Source: Thermoanaerobaculia bacterium (GTDB taxonomy: Bacteria > Acidobacteriota > Thermoanaerobaculia > Gp7-AA8). Taken from it: a stretch of DNA of 49,897 bases. The first letter of the stretch is position 1. Each line of letters opens with the position of its first letter. The notes beneath the pieces were generated by a model that worked only from the letters and a program-made list of their open reading frames with translations, searched no databases and was not told where the DNA came from. Made by a program: the position numbers and the translations under genes. Below, one piece after another: positions 8,330 through 16,290 of the stretch. Location of the stretch: positions 1 through 49,897 of the forward strand of contig JADGNY010000039.1 of the NCBI GenBank assembly GCA_017883235.1, written 5' to 3'.

Positions 8330-8692
8330 ATGCCTGAGTCCCTTCCCGCTGACTCCGCGGAGCCCCTCTCCGAAAGAGAACTCCGATCATTGATCGCCCG
8401 GCATCTCCCCGCCTGGCTGCAGGCCTGCGACGCCGACGATGGCGACTCTATCGTCCTCCATGAGGCCGCCTTTGGTACCTCCACCCACGAGCTCTTCCTC
8501 TTCGCGTGCGCGATCAAATATGCGGCGGCTAAGGGTAAGCATGTGCATGTGGCCGCTGGAAGCGGCAGGGCGAGACACGAGCCCGAGGCCGTTCTGAAGG
8601 CGCCGCTCGGAGCAGTCTATCGGGAGAACTCTGCCGGCAAGTACCGCAGGCTCACTCGCCGCAACCCGAAAAGAACGAAGCCAAAGAAGTAA
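8330..8692 (+). CDS. Hypothetical protein, 120 aa
   Basis: This small soluble protein has a compact core (SIVLHEAAFGTSTHELFLFA and AIKYAAAKGKHVHVAAGSG) and a very basic tail (RRLTRRNPKRTKPKK). It has no signal peptide or membrane segment and I do not recognise the family. It is transcribed away from the helicase operon, 209 bases from the helicase start. No clear Shine-Dalgarno precedes the ATG. The basic tail would suit nucleic-acid binding. Confidence 0.5.
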   Translation: MPESLPADSAEPLSERELRSLIARHLPAWLQACDADDGDSIVLHEAAFGTSTHELFLFACAIKYAAAKGKHVHVAAGSGRARHEPEAVLKAPLGAVYRENSAGKYRRLTRRNPKRTKPKK

Positions 8693-8773
8693 TTCTCGCC
8701 CATCGGCGCCTCGTCGTAGCCTTGAATCTCCATGTCCGATTGGTTAGCGCATCGCTGAACGAAGAGCCTGGCT

Positions 8774-9058
8774 GTGAATAACTGCGCAAGCCCTTCTTTC
8801 TACGCGGGCTTCGGGTTTGCGACCATCCAAACCGAGCCATTCATCGGGCCGGCAACGGCGGGCGTCCATGTGATCGCGCTCATCCCGAAAGAGCCGATGA
8901 CGGCTCTCGAATTGGCCTACTACGCTGCGCTGATCAACTACGCTTCGCGGCGACTCTCGTACGGGCGGCGTCCGATTCTTCGTCGCCTTGCGCGAGTGGA
9001 TTTGAACCGCTTCCCTCTTTCGACCACTGACGTTCGGAGCATCCAAACAGGAGTCTGA
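8774..9058 (+). pseudogene. Remnant of a restriction/modification target-recognition domain
   Basis: The 94 codons begin with GTG shortly after an in-frame TGA at 8756. They read GFATIQTEPFIGP, then YYAALINYASRRLSYGRRP and LARVDLNRFPL. This pattern (an Ile-Asn segment, then a SYGR(R/K) turn, then a short Arg-rich helix and an I/L-x-x-P strand) is typical of the C-terminal recognition region of type I/IIG-type N6 adenine methyltransferases. Everything N-terminal, including the catalytic NPPY part, is absent, so I read it as a decayed gene fragment. It could alternatively be a small stand-alone gene of unknown function. Confidence 0.45.
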
Positions 9059-9132
9059 GCGGAGAGCCACGGCGTGATGCGTTCGGTGTTCAAATGACGG
9101 CCTTGACTTTGCGGCTAGTCGAGTTACGGTTA

Positions 9133-9366
9133 ATGCCAATGCCACAGGATGAACTGATCACACACGAACAAGGCAACGACGAGGCTTGGATTTGTCTGTG
9201 CGGAAACAAACCGTCCGCGGATGGCTTTTACCCTTGCGACGAGAAAGGCAGTGAGATGGAACCTGTCAGTGGCTGGAAGGGACTCTACGTCTGCTTTCGA
9301 TGTGGAAGGATCATCGAGCAGGATTCGCTGCACGTCGTCGGACGAAGTCGGCATCCCATCGGCTAG
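9133..9366 (+). CDS. Small zinc-ribbon protein, 77 aa
   Basis: From ATG 9133 the product reads as a compact protein with two cysteine pairs, WICLCGN and YVCFRCGRII, separated by about 35 residues that include GFYPCDEKG. This is a classic zinc-ribbon layout. It ends in a short QDSLHVVGRS tail. Short proteins of this kind are common in accessory regions, and I know no proven function. The frame is open further 5' but that part is not conserved-looking. It is convergent with the Res gene, with only 34 bases between the stops. Confidence 0.65.
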   Translation: MPMPQDELITHEQGNDEAWICLCGNKPSADGFYPCDEKGSEMEPVSGWKGLYVCFRCGRIIEQDSLHVVGRSRHPIG

Positions 9367-9400
9367 AAAGCTTCTGGGCAACACCTTACGACACGCCCAT

Positions 9401-11935
9401 TCAATCGCCGGGCGCAGCGAGCCTAACGTCGAGCTCCGATCGGTAGCTCGGCAGGTTTCCATCACGTAGGTATTGGAAGTAGGCGCCGAAGTTCTTCGGC
9501 GTCACGAAGTTGAAGCAGTAACGCGTCGCTTCGCCACGAGCCGCGAGTTGCTGGTTCAACCGCTCGAAATGCGCGGTCCCATACTCTGCCTTCTTACGGT
9601 TCTCCTCGGAGGGGTCGCGCAACTCCTCGTCGCCTTTGACTTCGACAACTGAAGTGAGATGGCCGATTCGGATGAAGAAATCCGGACTGAACTTTCCTCG
9701 TTTCGGATGTTCACCCTTCTTCCATGCGTAATCGATCTCGTAGAAGCGAATCGGCGTCGACTTGATCCAAGCATCGATCGAGTTGATGTTCGCATCAGAC
9801 AACAGATGCGCAATGAAGCGCCTCTCGGTTTCGGCATCAGCAATCACGGCGTTGACGGGCGATTTCAAGTCGCGTGGATTTGCAATTTCGATCCTGCGAA
9901 AGAGCGCCCCAGGGTCGATCACCTCGTCGAAGAACTCCTGTTGCTCATCGCGGAGTGACGCGCGCGTTTCCCGCGTGAAAAAGAGCGTCTTGTCCCGACG
10001 GAGCTCGGCGGCGCTCACGCTTTCTGCCGGTCGATCGAGCGTCGTGATGCCGTACAAATCGGTAGCAACTGCCTTGTAGCGGACTGTTTCAGATGACTTC
10101 CTGCGCAGCGTTCCGAGGGACTGAAGAAACTTTTGCTTCGCGTCCTCCGTTGCAACATTCATACGCACTCGCTTCAACGACTTCTCCACGATCCTTTGAA
10201 GGACATCCACGGGGAACTTCGTCGTATACCTGCCTGGCGGCCATGCACTAGGATCTTCTGCGTCCTCGGCCTCTACGAGACGAGCGAACATTTCGGCCGC
10301 GACCTCCTCGACGGTGTACGTTTTATGACGAATCTTGGTCTGCCATTTGAATCGCTCACCCGAGTCGGCGCGCTCGAACACTGTCTCCACGGCCTCTGTT
10401 GCAAGTCCGGCGGGGAGATCGACGTAGCCTTTTGCAAACAGCTCGTATCCCCTTGCAGGCGATTTCTTAGCGAAGACCGCGTCGAGCCGGTAATGGATGT
10501 GATCAAGTGAGAAATGCAGCGGGTGACCGGCGATCACATCAGTGGTGATCCGCTTCTCGACCTCTAACATCTCATCGACAAGGCGACGGATGCGGCCGGC
10601 CCAGGCATCATGATTGAAAACAGTGACCGAGGGTTGCGCGCCGGTTTTCCAACTGTCTGGAACGCGCAATCCGCGGCCAAGAACCTGGGAAATTAGGAGC
10701 TTGCTGTTGAAGGCTCGTTCCTCGTGCGGAACAATCTGAAAGACGCGCTTTACGTCCCAGCCTTCGTTAAGCATCGACACGGAAACAATCCACTCGACTT
10801 TGCTCGTCGGCGCATCGACAGCGTCGAGCTTTTGAAGGTCCGCTGCGTCGCTATGAATTACCAGCACGCGCGCGGCTGCCTCGTCAGCTGACAGATCCGC
10901 GTATTCGATTAAGAATGCGCGAAGCTCGTCAGCAACGTCATCGCAGCGCGAGATCGACGGCGTCACGACGATGGTAAGCGGTAAGAGATGATGAGATTTG
11001 ACCCTCTTCTTAATGTCTTCGTGTCGCGCGAGAATTAGTTGCCATTTCTCGTCATGGCCATTCGTGGGTGGACCGTCCGTGACGTAGTCGACTTTCTTCA
11101 CATACCGTTGCTCCATCGCTTCTCTTAACGAGTAACGGTAGATGACATCAGCAAAATAGTCGTCGCCCACATAGCACGTGCCGGACACCCCAACGACATA
11201 GCGGAAACCATACGCCGGGTCGATGAGGAACTCTTTCCACTTCTTGGCCCGACCGGCTGACTCGTTGGCCACGTGGTGCGCCTCGTCGTTCAGGACGGCC
11301 GTACGTTCGCCCCGGCCGCGTAAGCTGTCACGAACCGACGACCCTACGTGCTCCAGAACGGCATGGTAGTTTTCGACGCAAATCGCGCCGTCGGTGATGG
11401 TCTCTCTAGCATTAATGATGGTCGGCGTCGTTATCTTTGCCTCCGCAGGCAACAGGTCGCGAAGCTCACGTTTGCCAGCGAGCTGCCGGAATTTCGTCAG
11501 GAGACCTGACTCAATTGTCGTTGACGGGCAAAGAACGAGTACTCGATCCACAGCTCCTTCGGCAAGGAGGATTGCAGCGATCCCGTACAGCACGTAACTC
11601 TTTCCAGTTCCCGTAGCGAGATCGATTGAGGCGGAAAGTTGCGCTGGTAGCTGGAGGTGACGCTCCATGTTCTGCCACGAGCCGTAGCGCTCCTGGAGGA
11701 CGTCGCTCTCATCAAAGTTTTCTTTGGCGAGATCCCGCAACGAGCCATACTCCCCGCTGAGGAGATATCGGAGCGAAGTGTGAATCGCGGCTTTCTGGTA
11801 TTCGCGATCGTCGCACAGCGCGTCGAGGAAAGGGTCGTAGCGCGACTCATCCCACACCGAACGGCTGACGCTCGGAGAAACCTTTAGAACAAGTTCCTCG
11901 TTGCGGAATTGTTTACTATCTGCACTACGCGGCAT
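9401..11935 (-). CDS. res: Type III-like restriction subunit Res (SF2 helicase with PD-(D/E)XK nuclease)
   Basis: This 844-aa protein is the probable cleavage subunit of the adjacent Mod. It is an ATP-dependent translocase or switch coupled to a nuclease. Walker A is DLATGTGKS (105-113) and motif II is VLNDEAHH near residue 210. Motif III-like GVSGTCY and the second RecA half (VSMLNEGWDV; QVLGRGLR) follow. The C-terminus has the nuclease core KFSPDFFIRIG then VVEVKGDEE, which is D...ExK. The start at 11935 overlaps the mod stop by 11 bases. The frame continues open to 12505 antisense to mod, but that part is a shadow. Compared with EcoP1 Res the layout is complete. Confidence 0.88.
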   Translation of the reverse strand: MPRSADSKQFRNEELVLKVSPSVSRSVWDESRYDPFLDALCDDREYQKAAIHTSLRYLLSGEYGSLRDLAKENFDESDVLQERYGSWQNMERHLQLPAQLSASIDLATGTGKSYVLYGIAAILLAEGAVDRVLVLCPSTTIESGLLTKFRQLAGKRELRDLLPAEAKITTPTIINARETITDGAICVENYHAVLEHVGSSVRDSLRGRGERTAVLNDEAHHVANESAGRAKKWKEFLIDPAYGFRYVVGVSGTCYVGDDYFADVIYRYSLREAMEQRYVKKVDYVTDGPPTNGHDEKWQLILARHEDIKKRVKSHHLLPLTIVVTPSISRCDDVADELRAFLIEYADLSADEAAARVLVIHSDAADLQKLDAVDAPTSKVEWIVSVSMLNEGWDVKRVFQIVPHEERAFNSKLLISQVLGRGLRVPDSWKTGAQPSVTVFNHDAWAGRIRRLVDEMLEVEKRITTDVIAGHPLHFSLDHIHYRLDAVFAKKSPARGYELFAKGYVDLPAGLATEAVETVFERADSGERFKWQTKIRHKTYTVEEVAAEMFARLVEAEDAEDPSAWPPGRYTTKFPVDVLQRIVEKSLKRVRMNVATEDAKQKFLQSLGTLRRKSSETVRYKAVATDLYGITTLDRPAESVSAAELRRDKTLFFTRETRASLRDEQQEFFDEVIDPGALFRRIEIANPRDLKSPVNAVIADAETERRFIAHLLSDANINSIDAWIKSTPIRFYEIDYAWKKGEHPKRGKFSPDFFIRIGHLTSVVEVKGDEELRDPSEENRKKAEYGTAHFERLNQQLAARGEATRYCFNFVTPKNFGAYFQYLRDGNLPSYRSELDVRLAAPGD

Positions 11936-13811
11936 GTTGACGACGATTACGCACGGTCCGCGCAGGTCCGCCCGACAGCAGACCGAATTTGTTTCTTGGA
12001 ATGATCTCGCGGGATTCGTTGCCGTAAATGTCGATGAAGACCGCCATGACCTGTTTTCCGATCGAATCAACAGGTATCGGCACCTCCCACGAAGCACGCT
12101 GCAGATCGTTCGCGAGATAGAACTTATCCAGGTCGAAGACCTCGCCGTCGTAGTCGAGGTCAAGCATGAGCATGGCGAATGTTTCGAGCCCGCCGGCAAC
12201 GTCGACGCCGTGCGTTCGAGTCGTGCTGGCGAACGATCGAATGCGCAGCACAGCTTCTCGGCCCGTTCCACCGGTCGTTTTCCGCGCGCTGGCGAGCCAC
12301 GCGACGCGCGGCGGCCGTATAAAATCGAAGCCGACGGCGTCCACGGTCGCGTTGATCGCACCCTCGTCGCGAGGCTGCTCAAGAGCTGTGAATGACCGCG
12401 TGTGTAGTTCGTTGATGATCGAGTACGGAATCCTGAGCGCGTAATAGCGGACGCCGTCAAAGTCGAGGTAGTCCTGTTGGAAGTCAAAACTGCCGCGCGG
12501 CGCAATCATGAAGAACCGCTTCCCGATTTGGTTGCCGATCGCCACGTGAAGGTCGCGTACAGTCTCCTCATCGATGCGCTTACCTGCCAGCTCGTCATGA
12601 TTGAAGACAAGCACGCTGCTGCCCTTGAGCTTTCCATCCAATTGCAGGCCAGCTATTTGGTGCGGTTCGTCCTTGCAGCCGAAGAGCTGGAGTGCGAAGA
12701 ACCGCCAGTCTTGCCACGGTAATTTGCGCAGGGAGGCAAAGTCGTAGAGACCGGCGTTGTAGAGCGTAAAGGCGGCGGGCCCTACTTGACGGCGCATTCC
12801 GTCGAGCGCGCCGCTGAGGTGAAGAAGGCGCTTTTGAATCGTGTAGATCGAAAGCTTTCCGCAGTCGACCGCAATCCATCGACGACTTAGCTTCTCGGCG
12901 GCGATGCACGTAGTTCCCGAGCCCGCAAAAGCATCGAGGACAAGGTCACCTTCGTTCGAAGACGCTCGAATAATCCTTTCAAGGAGAAGCTCAGGCTTCT
13001 GAGTTGGATACCCGGTGCGCTCCTTCGAGACATTGATCACTGCCGGGATCCTCCAATAGTCCTTCATGATCACATCTGCGTAGTACCGGCCTTGTTCGTC
13101 CTTTTGTTCGTTAAAGAATGGCTTGTCGTAGTACTCGCGTTCTTTTTGAACATTGAACAGCTTCTGTCGTGCGTTCTTCGCGTAGAATAGGATTGTGTCG
13201 TGTTTCCTGCTGAAACGGTCGCGGGAGGCACCGCCAGTCGCATAACACCATGCGATTTCGTTCATGAAGTTTTGCTCACCGAACACTTCATCCATAAGGA
13301 CCTTCACGTAGTGCGCCTTTTTGCCGTCGAGGTGAACGTAGATGCTCCCATCCTCCGACAAAAGCTCTCTCAGCATGACGAGGCGGTGACGCAAGAACTC
13401 GAGAAAAGCTGCGCCAGTGATGCGGTCCTGGTACGCCTGTTCATCGTGACTGCCCCGGAACTCCTTCTTGGTCGCAAACGGCGGATCGATGTATACGAGA
13501 CGCACGCCAGACGTGCCGTCGGCGTTACGCAACTCTCCGGCCTCCTTCATTTGGAGCAGCGTCTTCATCGCCTGAAGGTTATCGCCGAAAATCAACTTGT
13601 TGTGCCACCCCGTCCCTAGACCAAATGTGCTGACAGGTTGTAGAGGGACGGACATGATGTCAGCAAGGATTTCTTCCTCGCGCTCCTTTCCGTCGTAAAC
13701 CAACTCAGCCTCGCGCTTTTCAGGCGGAAAAAGAAAGCGCGCCCATTCGGCGGGCAGGCTTTCGCCGTGGCGGAGTGCGTCGATGACACGCTCCAGAAAT
13801 TTCTTATCCAT
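11925..13811 (-). CDS. mod: Type III-like DNA methyltransferase Mod
   Basis: This 628-aa enzyme would methylate adenine (or N4-cytosine) using S-adenosylmethionine and provide recognition for the R-M pair. Catalytic motif IV is DPPF (109-112, in LVYIDPPFATK) and the SAM-binding motif I is DAFAGSGTT (293-301). The catalytic motif precedes the SAM motif, as in beta-class Mod enzymes. The variable recognition region lies between and after them. ATG 13811 gives the normal N-terminus (MDKKFLERVIDALRHG). The frame to 13898 adds nothing recognisable. It is the first gene of a two-gene operon with res. No frameshift or phase-variable simple repeat is visible. Confidence 0.9.
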   Translation of the reverse strand: MDKKFLERVIDALRHGESLPAEWARFLFPPEKREAELVYDGKEREEEILADIMSVPLQPVSTFGLGTGWHNKLIFGDNLQAMKTLLQMKEAGELRNADGTSGVRLVYIDPPFATKKEFRGSHDEQAYQDRITGAAFLEFLRHRLVMLRELLSEDGSIYVHLDGKKAHYVKVLMDEVFGEQNFMNEIAWCYATGGASRDRFSRKHDTILFYAKNARQKLFNVQKEREYYDKPFFNEQKDEQGRYYADVIMKDYWRIPAVINVSKERTGYPTQKPELLLERIIRASSNEGDLVLDAFAGSGTTCIAAEKLSRRWIAVDCGKLSIYTIQKRLLHLSGALDGMRRQVGPAAFTLYNAGLYDFASLRKLPWQDWRFFALQLFGCKDEPHQIAGLQLDGKLKGSSVLVFNHDELAGKRIDEETVRDLHVAIGNQIGKRFFMIAPRGSFDFQQDYLDFDGVRYYALRIPYSIINELHTRSFTALEQPRDEGAINATVDAVGFDFIRPPRVAWLASARKTTGGTGREAVLRIRSFASTTRTHGVDVAGGLETFAMLMLDLDYDGEVFDLDKFYLANDLQRASWEVPIPVDSIGKQVMAVFIDIYGNESREIIPRNKFGLLSGGPARTVRNRRQHAA

Positions 13812-14438
13812 TAGTCGTTGATGGGAGTGTCGCGGCTTTGGTGTTGGTTCAATTGAACCGCGTATTGACCCATTTGGAAAGGCCCCGCCATTATCCACAG
13901 GCTACGGACGAATAATCGCTGGCCACGGTGTACAGCGTCCGCGTTGTGCGCCGGAGTTGGCTCGTTCCGAACCGGAGGGCTGGATGCCGCCTACGAGTAG
14001 GGCACGGTAGGTAATTTTGCCACGCCCCGGCAAAGGAGCTGGACCGGCGTTTACTCACCGGCGAGCCGGTCGGCCCGCCCTTTGTAGAGCCAACGTCGGG
14101 TCCGCATGCCTGAAATGAATGAGCCGCTTCGGCTAGAAGCGCCTTAGTGGGGCATGTTCTAACTGTTGGCGTTCAAGCACTTAACGGTCCGACCCTATTC
14201 ATACGCCTGCACACTGGAATACACCCGGAGTTCCGCCAGACCCATCTTGCGTTCGACAAGAGAGGTACGCCCGACGCTTGCGACGTCTTCTAAACTGTGA
14301 GAAAACGCTAGCCGGGCGAGGCCGCCACCGACTTTGGGTCTCGCTCCTGCCCAGCCGTATTGCGGTTTCACGATCCGTACCCTTCGCCATATCGCGAGCA
14401 GAATCGCTCTGATTGACCCCTTCGAAGGGTTGATTCCC
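13812..14438. other. Gene-poor stretch of about 630 bases with small inverted repeats
   Basis: I found no coding region that looks real on either strand here. It must contain the mod promoter at its left end. Short inverted repeats occur, for example ACCGGC/GCCGGT at 14057-14070 and a 12-base palindrome at 14418-14429. The segment could be a boundary between two insertions. Confidence 0.5.
14418..14429. repeat. 12-base palindrome CCCTTCGAAGGG
   Basis: This perfect palindrome lies 9 bases beyond the lipoprotein stop, within a longer imperfect dyad (TTGACCCCTTCGAAGGGTTGA). No T-run follows. It may be a weak transcript end or a protein site. Confidence 0.45.
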
Positions 14439-15179
14439 CTATCGCACGATGCGCCAACCGTCGTCATACCGCCGAAAGGTCGCGCTCTCGGTTCGCTGAC
14501 CAAAACAGCGGCCCTCCCCAAAAGGCGTGGGGCGCTTCACCAGGGTGAACTCGACAGTGGCGCTTGTGCCGTCCGACTCGGAAACGATGCCGGTCACCTC
14601 ACCGAGATCCTCGATGCAAAGCTTAACGTCAACCAGACCCCGATTTTCGCTAAGCTCATACTTCTTGCCCAGAGGTGTGAGTTCCACGTCGAAGTGATAG
14701 CCCCGCTCGTCGCGGCACCGGTTGTCTCCGGTCGATTCGGGACCGGGAGTGACCGACACCAATCCTCGCTTGACGTAATTCCCGAGCTCTCCGAAGAGTT
14801 TGGGCGGTGAGTCGCACCAGACACCATCGCCGATTCCAAAAGTATCACTACCGGCCCAAAGCGGATAACGCCCGAGTTTCACGAGAAGACGCTTAGCCTC
14901 TGCCCGCGTCAGTTGTTTGGGGGCGGCGGCCTTTGGAGCTTCAACCGCAACAGCAAGCACCGGAGTCAGAGCCGGACCACCATTCGCCCCGGCATCGGCG
15001 ATCTTCTCTTCTCCCATGCACCCGAAGAGCATGAGCGTTCCCGCCAGAACGACAGCGTTCGCGACGCCGAGTATGTGCGTCCTATCGCTGGCTTTGTCCC
15101 TCCGGCAAGATACCCAGCTTGGTTTGGAGTCACGCACGAAGTTCGACACTTCAGTATGAGCAGCAGATGTAGCTCGCAT
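14439..15179 (-). CDS. Probable lipoprotein of unknown function
   Basis: This 246-aa protein has a hydrophobic stretch followed by Cys (VVLAGTLMLFGC) at about residues 43-54, resembling a lipoprotein signal. The signal is preceded by an unusually long, basic N-terminus of about 35 residues. After it comes an Ala/Pro-rich linker, then a globular part with GDGVWCDSPP, NRCRDERGYHFDVELTPLG, LCIEDLGEVTGI and RCFGQRTESATFRRYDDGW. Several cysteines suggest disulphides outside the cytoplasm. A strong GAGGAG/AGAAGG ribosome site precedes ATG 15179. I do not recognise the family. It resembles small exported proteins with a repeated beta-strand core. No operon partner is visible. Confidence 0.65.
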   Translation of the reverse strand: MRATSAAHTEVSNFVRDSKPSWVSCRRDKASDRTHILGVANAVVLAGTLMLFGCMGEEKIADAGANGGPALTPVLAVAVEAPKAAAPKQLTRAEAKRLLVKLGRYPLWAGSDTFGIGDGVWCDSPPKLFGELGNYVKRGLVSVTPGPESTGDNRCRDERGYHFDVELTPLGKKYELSENRGLVDVKLCIEDLGEVTGIVSESDGTSATVEFTLVKRPTPFGEGRCFGQRTESATFRRYDDGWRIVR

Positions 15180-15340
15180 GGTCACCTTCTCTCCTCTTCT
15201 AGTTTCCTGGAATGATTGTGTATTCGTGCTTCGCCTTGGATCGCTCTGCAGCGTAGGAGTCGGAGCCTTTACAGGCTTGGCCAGCCGGCCTACAGTCAAA
15301 CGACCACCGGAACCGCGCAGAGCGCGCCCAGTTCACCAAA

Positions 15341-15994
15341 ATGGGCAAAAGCGTGAAGATGGCTCCCCGCAACGAGAAAACAACCAAAATGCGCCTCATC
15401 GAACCCTCTGCGAGCCGTCAGGTCGCCTACCTCGTGAAGTCGGAGGTAGAGCGGTTCTTCGACGTGATTCCAGCAACGAACGCGCGCGATCGCCTGCTCT
15501 TCGATGTCATCTATCGCTACGGCCTGCGTCGGAAGGAAGCCGCGGCCATTCGGCGTGAGCACCTGAGAGACGGCCGCATCTGGATCACGCGCGAGAAGGG
15601 CGGGATTTCCGGGGAGTACCGGATCCATCCCGCGACGCGTCGGCTACTCTGGACGTATCTCGCATCACTCGGCGAGGATGAGCGCCCGTACTTGTTCATC
15701 AGCCGGCAGAGCGGAAACCAGCCGATTTCACCCTCTACGATCTATGGACTCTTCCGGCGCTATGCCGGCGCAGCAGACCTGCCCGTGGACCGCCGTCACC
15801 CGCACGTTCTTCGGCACTCGATCGCTGTCCACCTCATGAACGCGGGGTGGGACGCGGCCGACGTCCAGGACTGGCTTGGCCACCGCGATATCGCGTCGAC
15901 GATGGTTTACGCGGCGGTCACGAACCGGCGCCGGGAGCAAAAGTACGAGGAGGCGCTTCTCTCCGACGAGATCGCTGCAAATAATGCGAGCTGA
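15341..15994 (+). CDS. Minimal tyrosine recombinase (XerC/D-like catalytic domain)
   Basis: This 217-aa protein contains all expected catalytic residues of tyrosine recombinases: Arg in YGLRRKEAAAI, Lys in ITREKGG, His-x-x-Arg in HVLRHS, the second His in LGHRDI and Tyr in STMVYAAV. What is short is the N-terminus. Only about 35 residues precede the catalytic domain, so the usual core-binding domain is absent. It may be a stand-alone element-encoded Xer-like enzyme or a truncated integrase. Start codons at 15341, 15359 and 15389 are all possible and none has a clear ribosome site. It lies divergent from the lipoprotein gene and probably resolves or mobilises DNA. Confidence 0.82.
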   Translation: MGKSVKMAPRNEKTTKMRLIEPSASRQVAYLVKSEVERFFDVIPATNARDRLLFDVIYRYGLRRKEAAAIRREHLRDGRIWITREKGGISGEYRIHPATRRLLWTYLASLGEDERPYLFISRQSGNQPISPSTIYGLFRRYAGAADLPVDRRHPHVLRHSIAVHLMNAGWDAADVQDWLGHRDIASTMVYAAVTNRRREQKYEEALLSDEIAANNAS

Positions 15995-16290
15995 CGCTCT
16001 TGCCCAAAAACGTCAAGTCAGATGATGATCCATGCCCCAACGCGACCTCAAGTGCGGCCGATGTCCCATGAGGGGAAGAGTCCGGATTGATCTTGGAGCG
16101 ACTATTGAGATCGACGATTCCTCCAGTCTTTTGAACCATCGCCAGTATTCTGACCAGCGAGGTCCACCGGTCACCACTCACCAGCTACGGATCCTTCGAT
16201 GATTTGGACAGCCACTCAGACGTCAGATTCGTCCGCACGGTTCCTGGAGGATCTGATTCAATAGGGCGAAATGGACCTGCGAGTGTTCTC
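15995..16290. other. Intergenic stretch upstream of the nuclease-helicase gene
   Basis: Almost 300 bases lie between the recombinase stop and the preferred start of the next gene. The downstream frame is open from 16204, but that part shows no conserved features. I see no repeats or clear promoter. Confidence 0.35.

Noticed and set aside
11936-12505. N-terminal extension of Res
   Set aside because: The extra 190 codons are antisense-like, Ser/Arg-rich, and lie inside mod. The conserved Res N-terminus starts at MPRSADSKQF (11935).
14140-14200. Sequence resembling an integron attC core (GTTCTAAC followed by GTTCAAGC)
   Set aside because: The paired inverse and core sites with the required spacing and dyad are not found, so I do not call an integron cassette.
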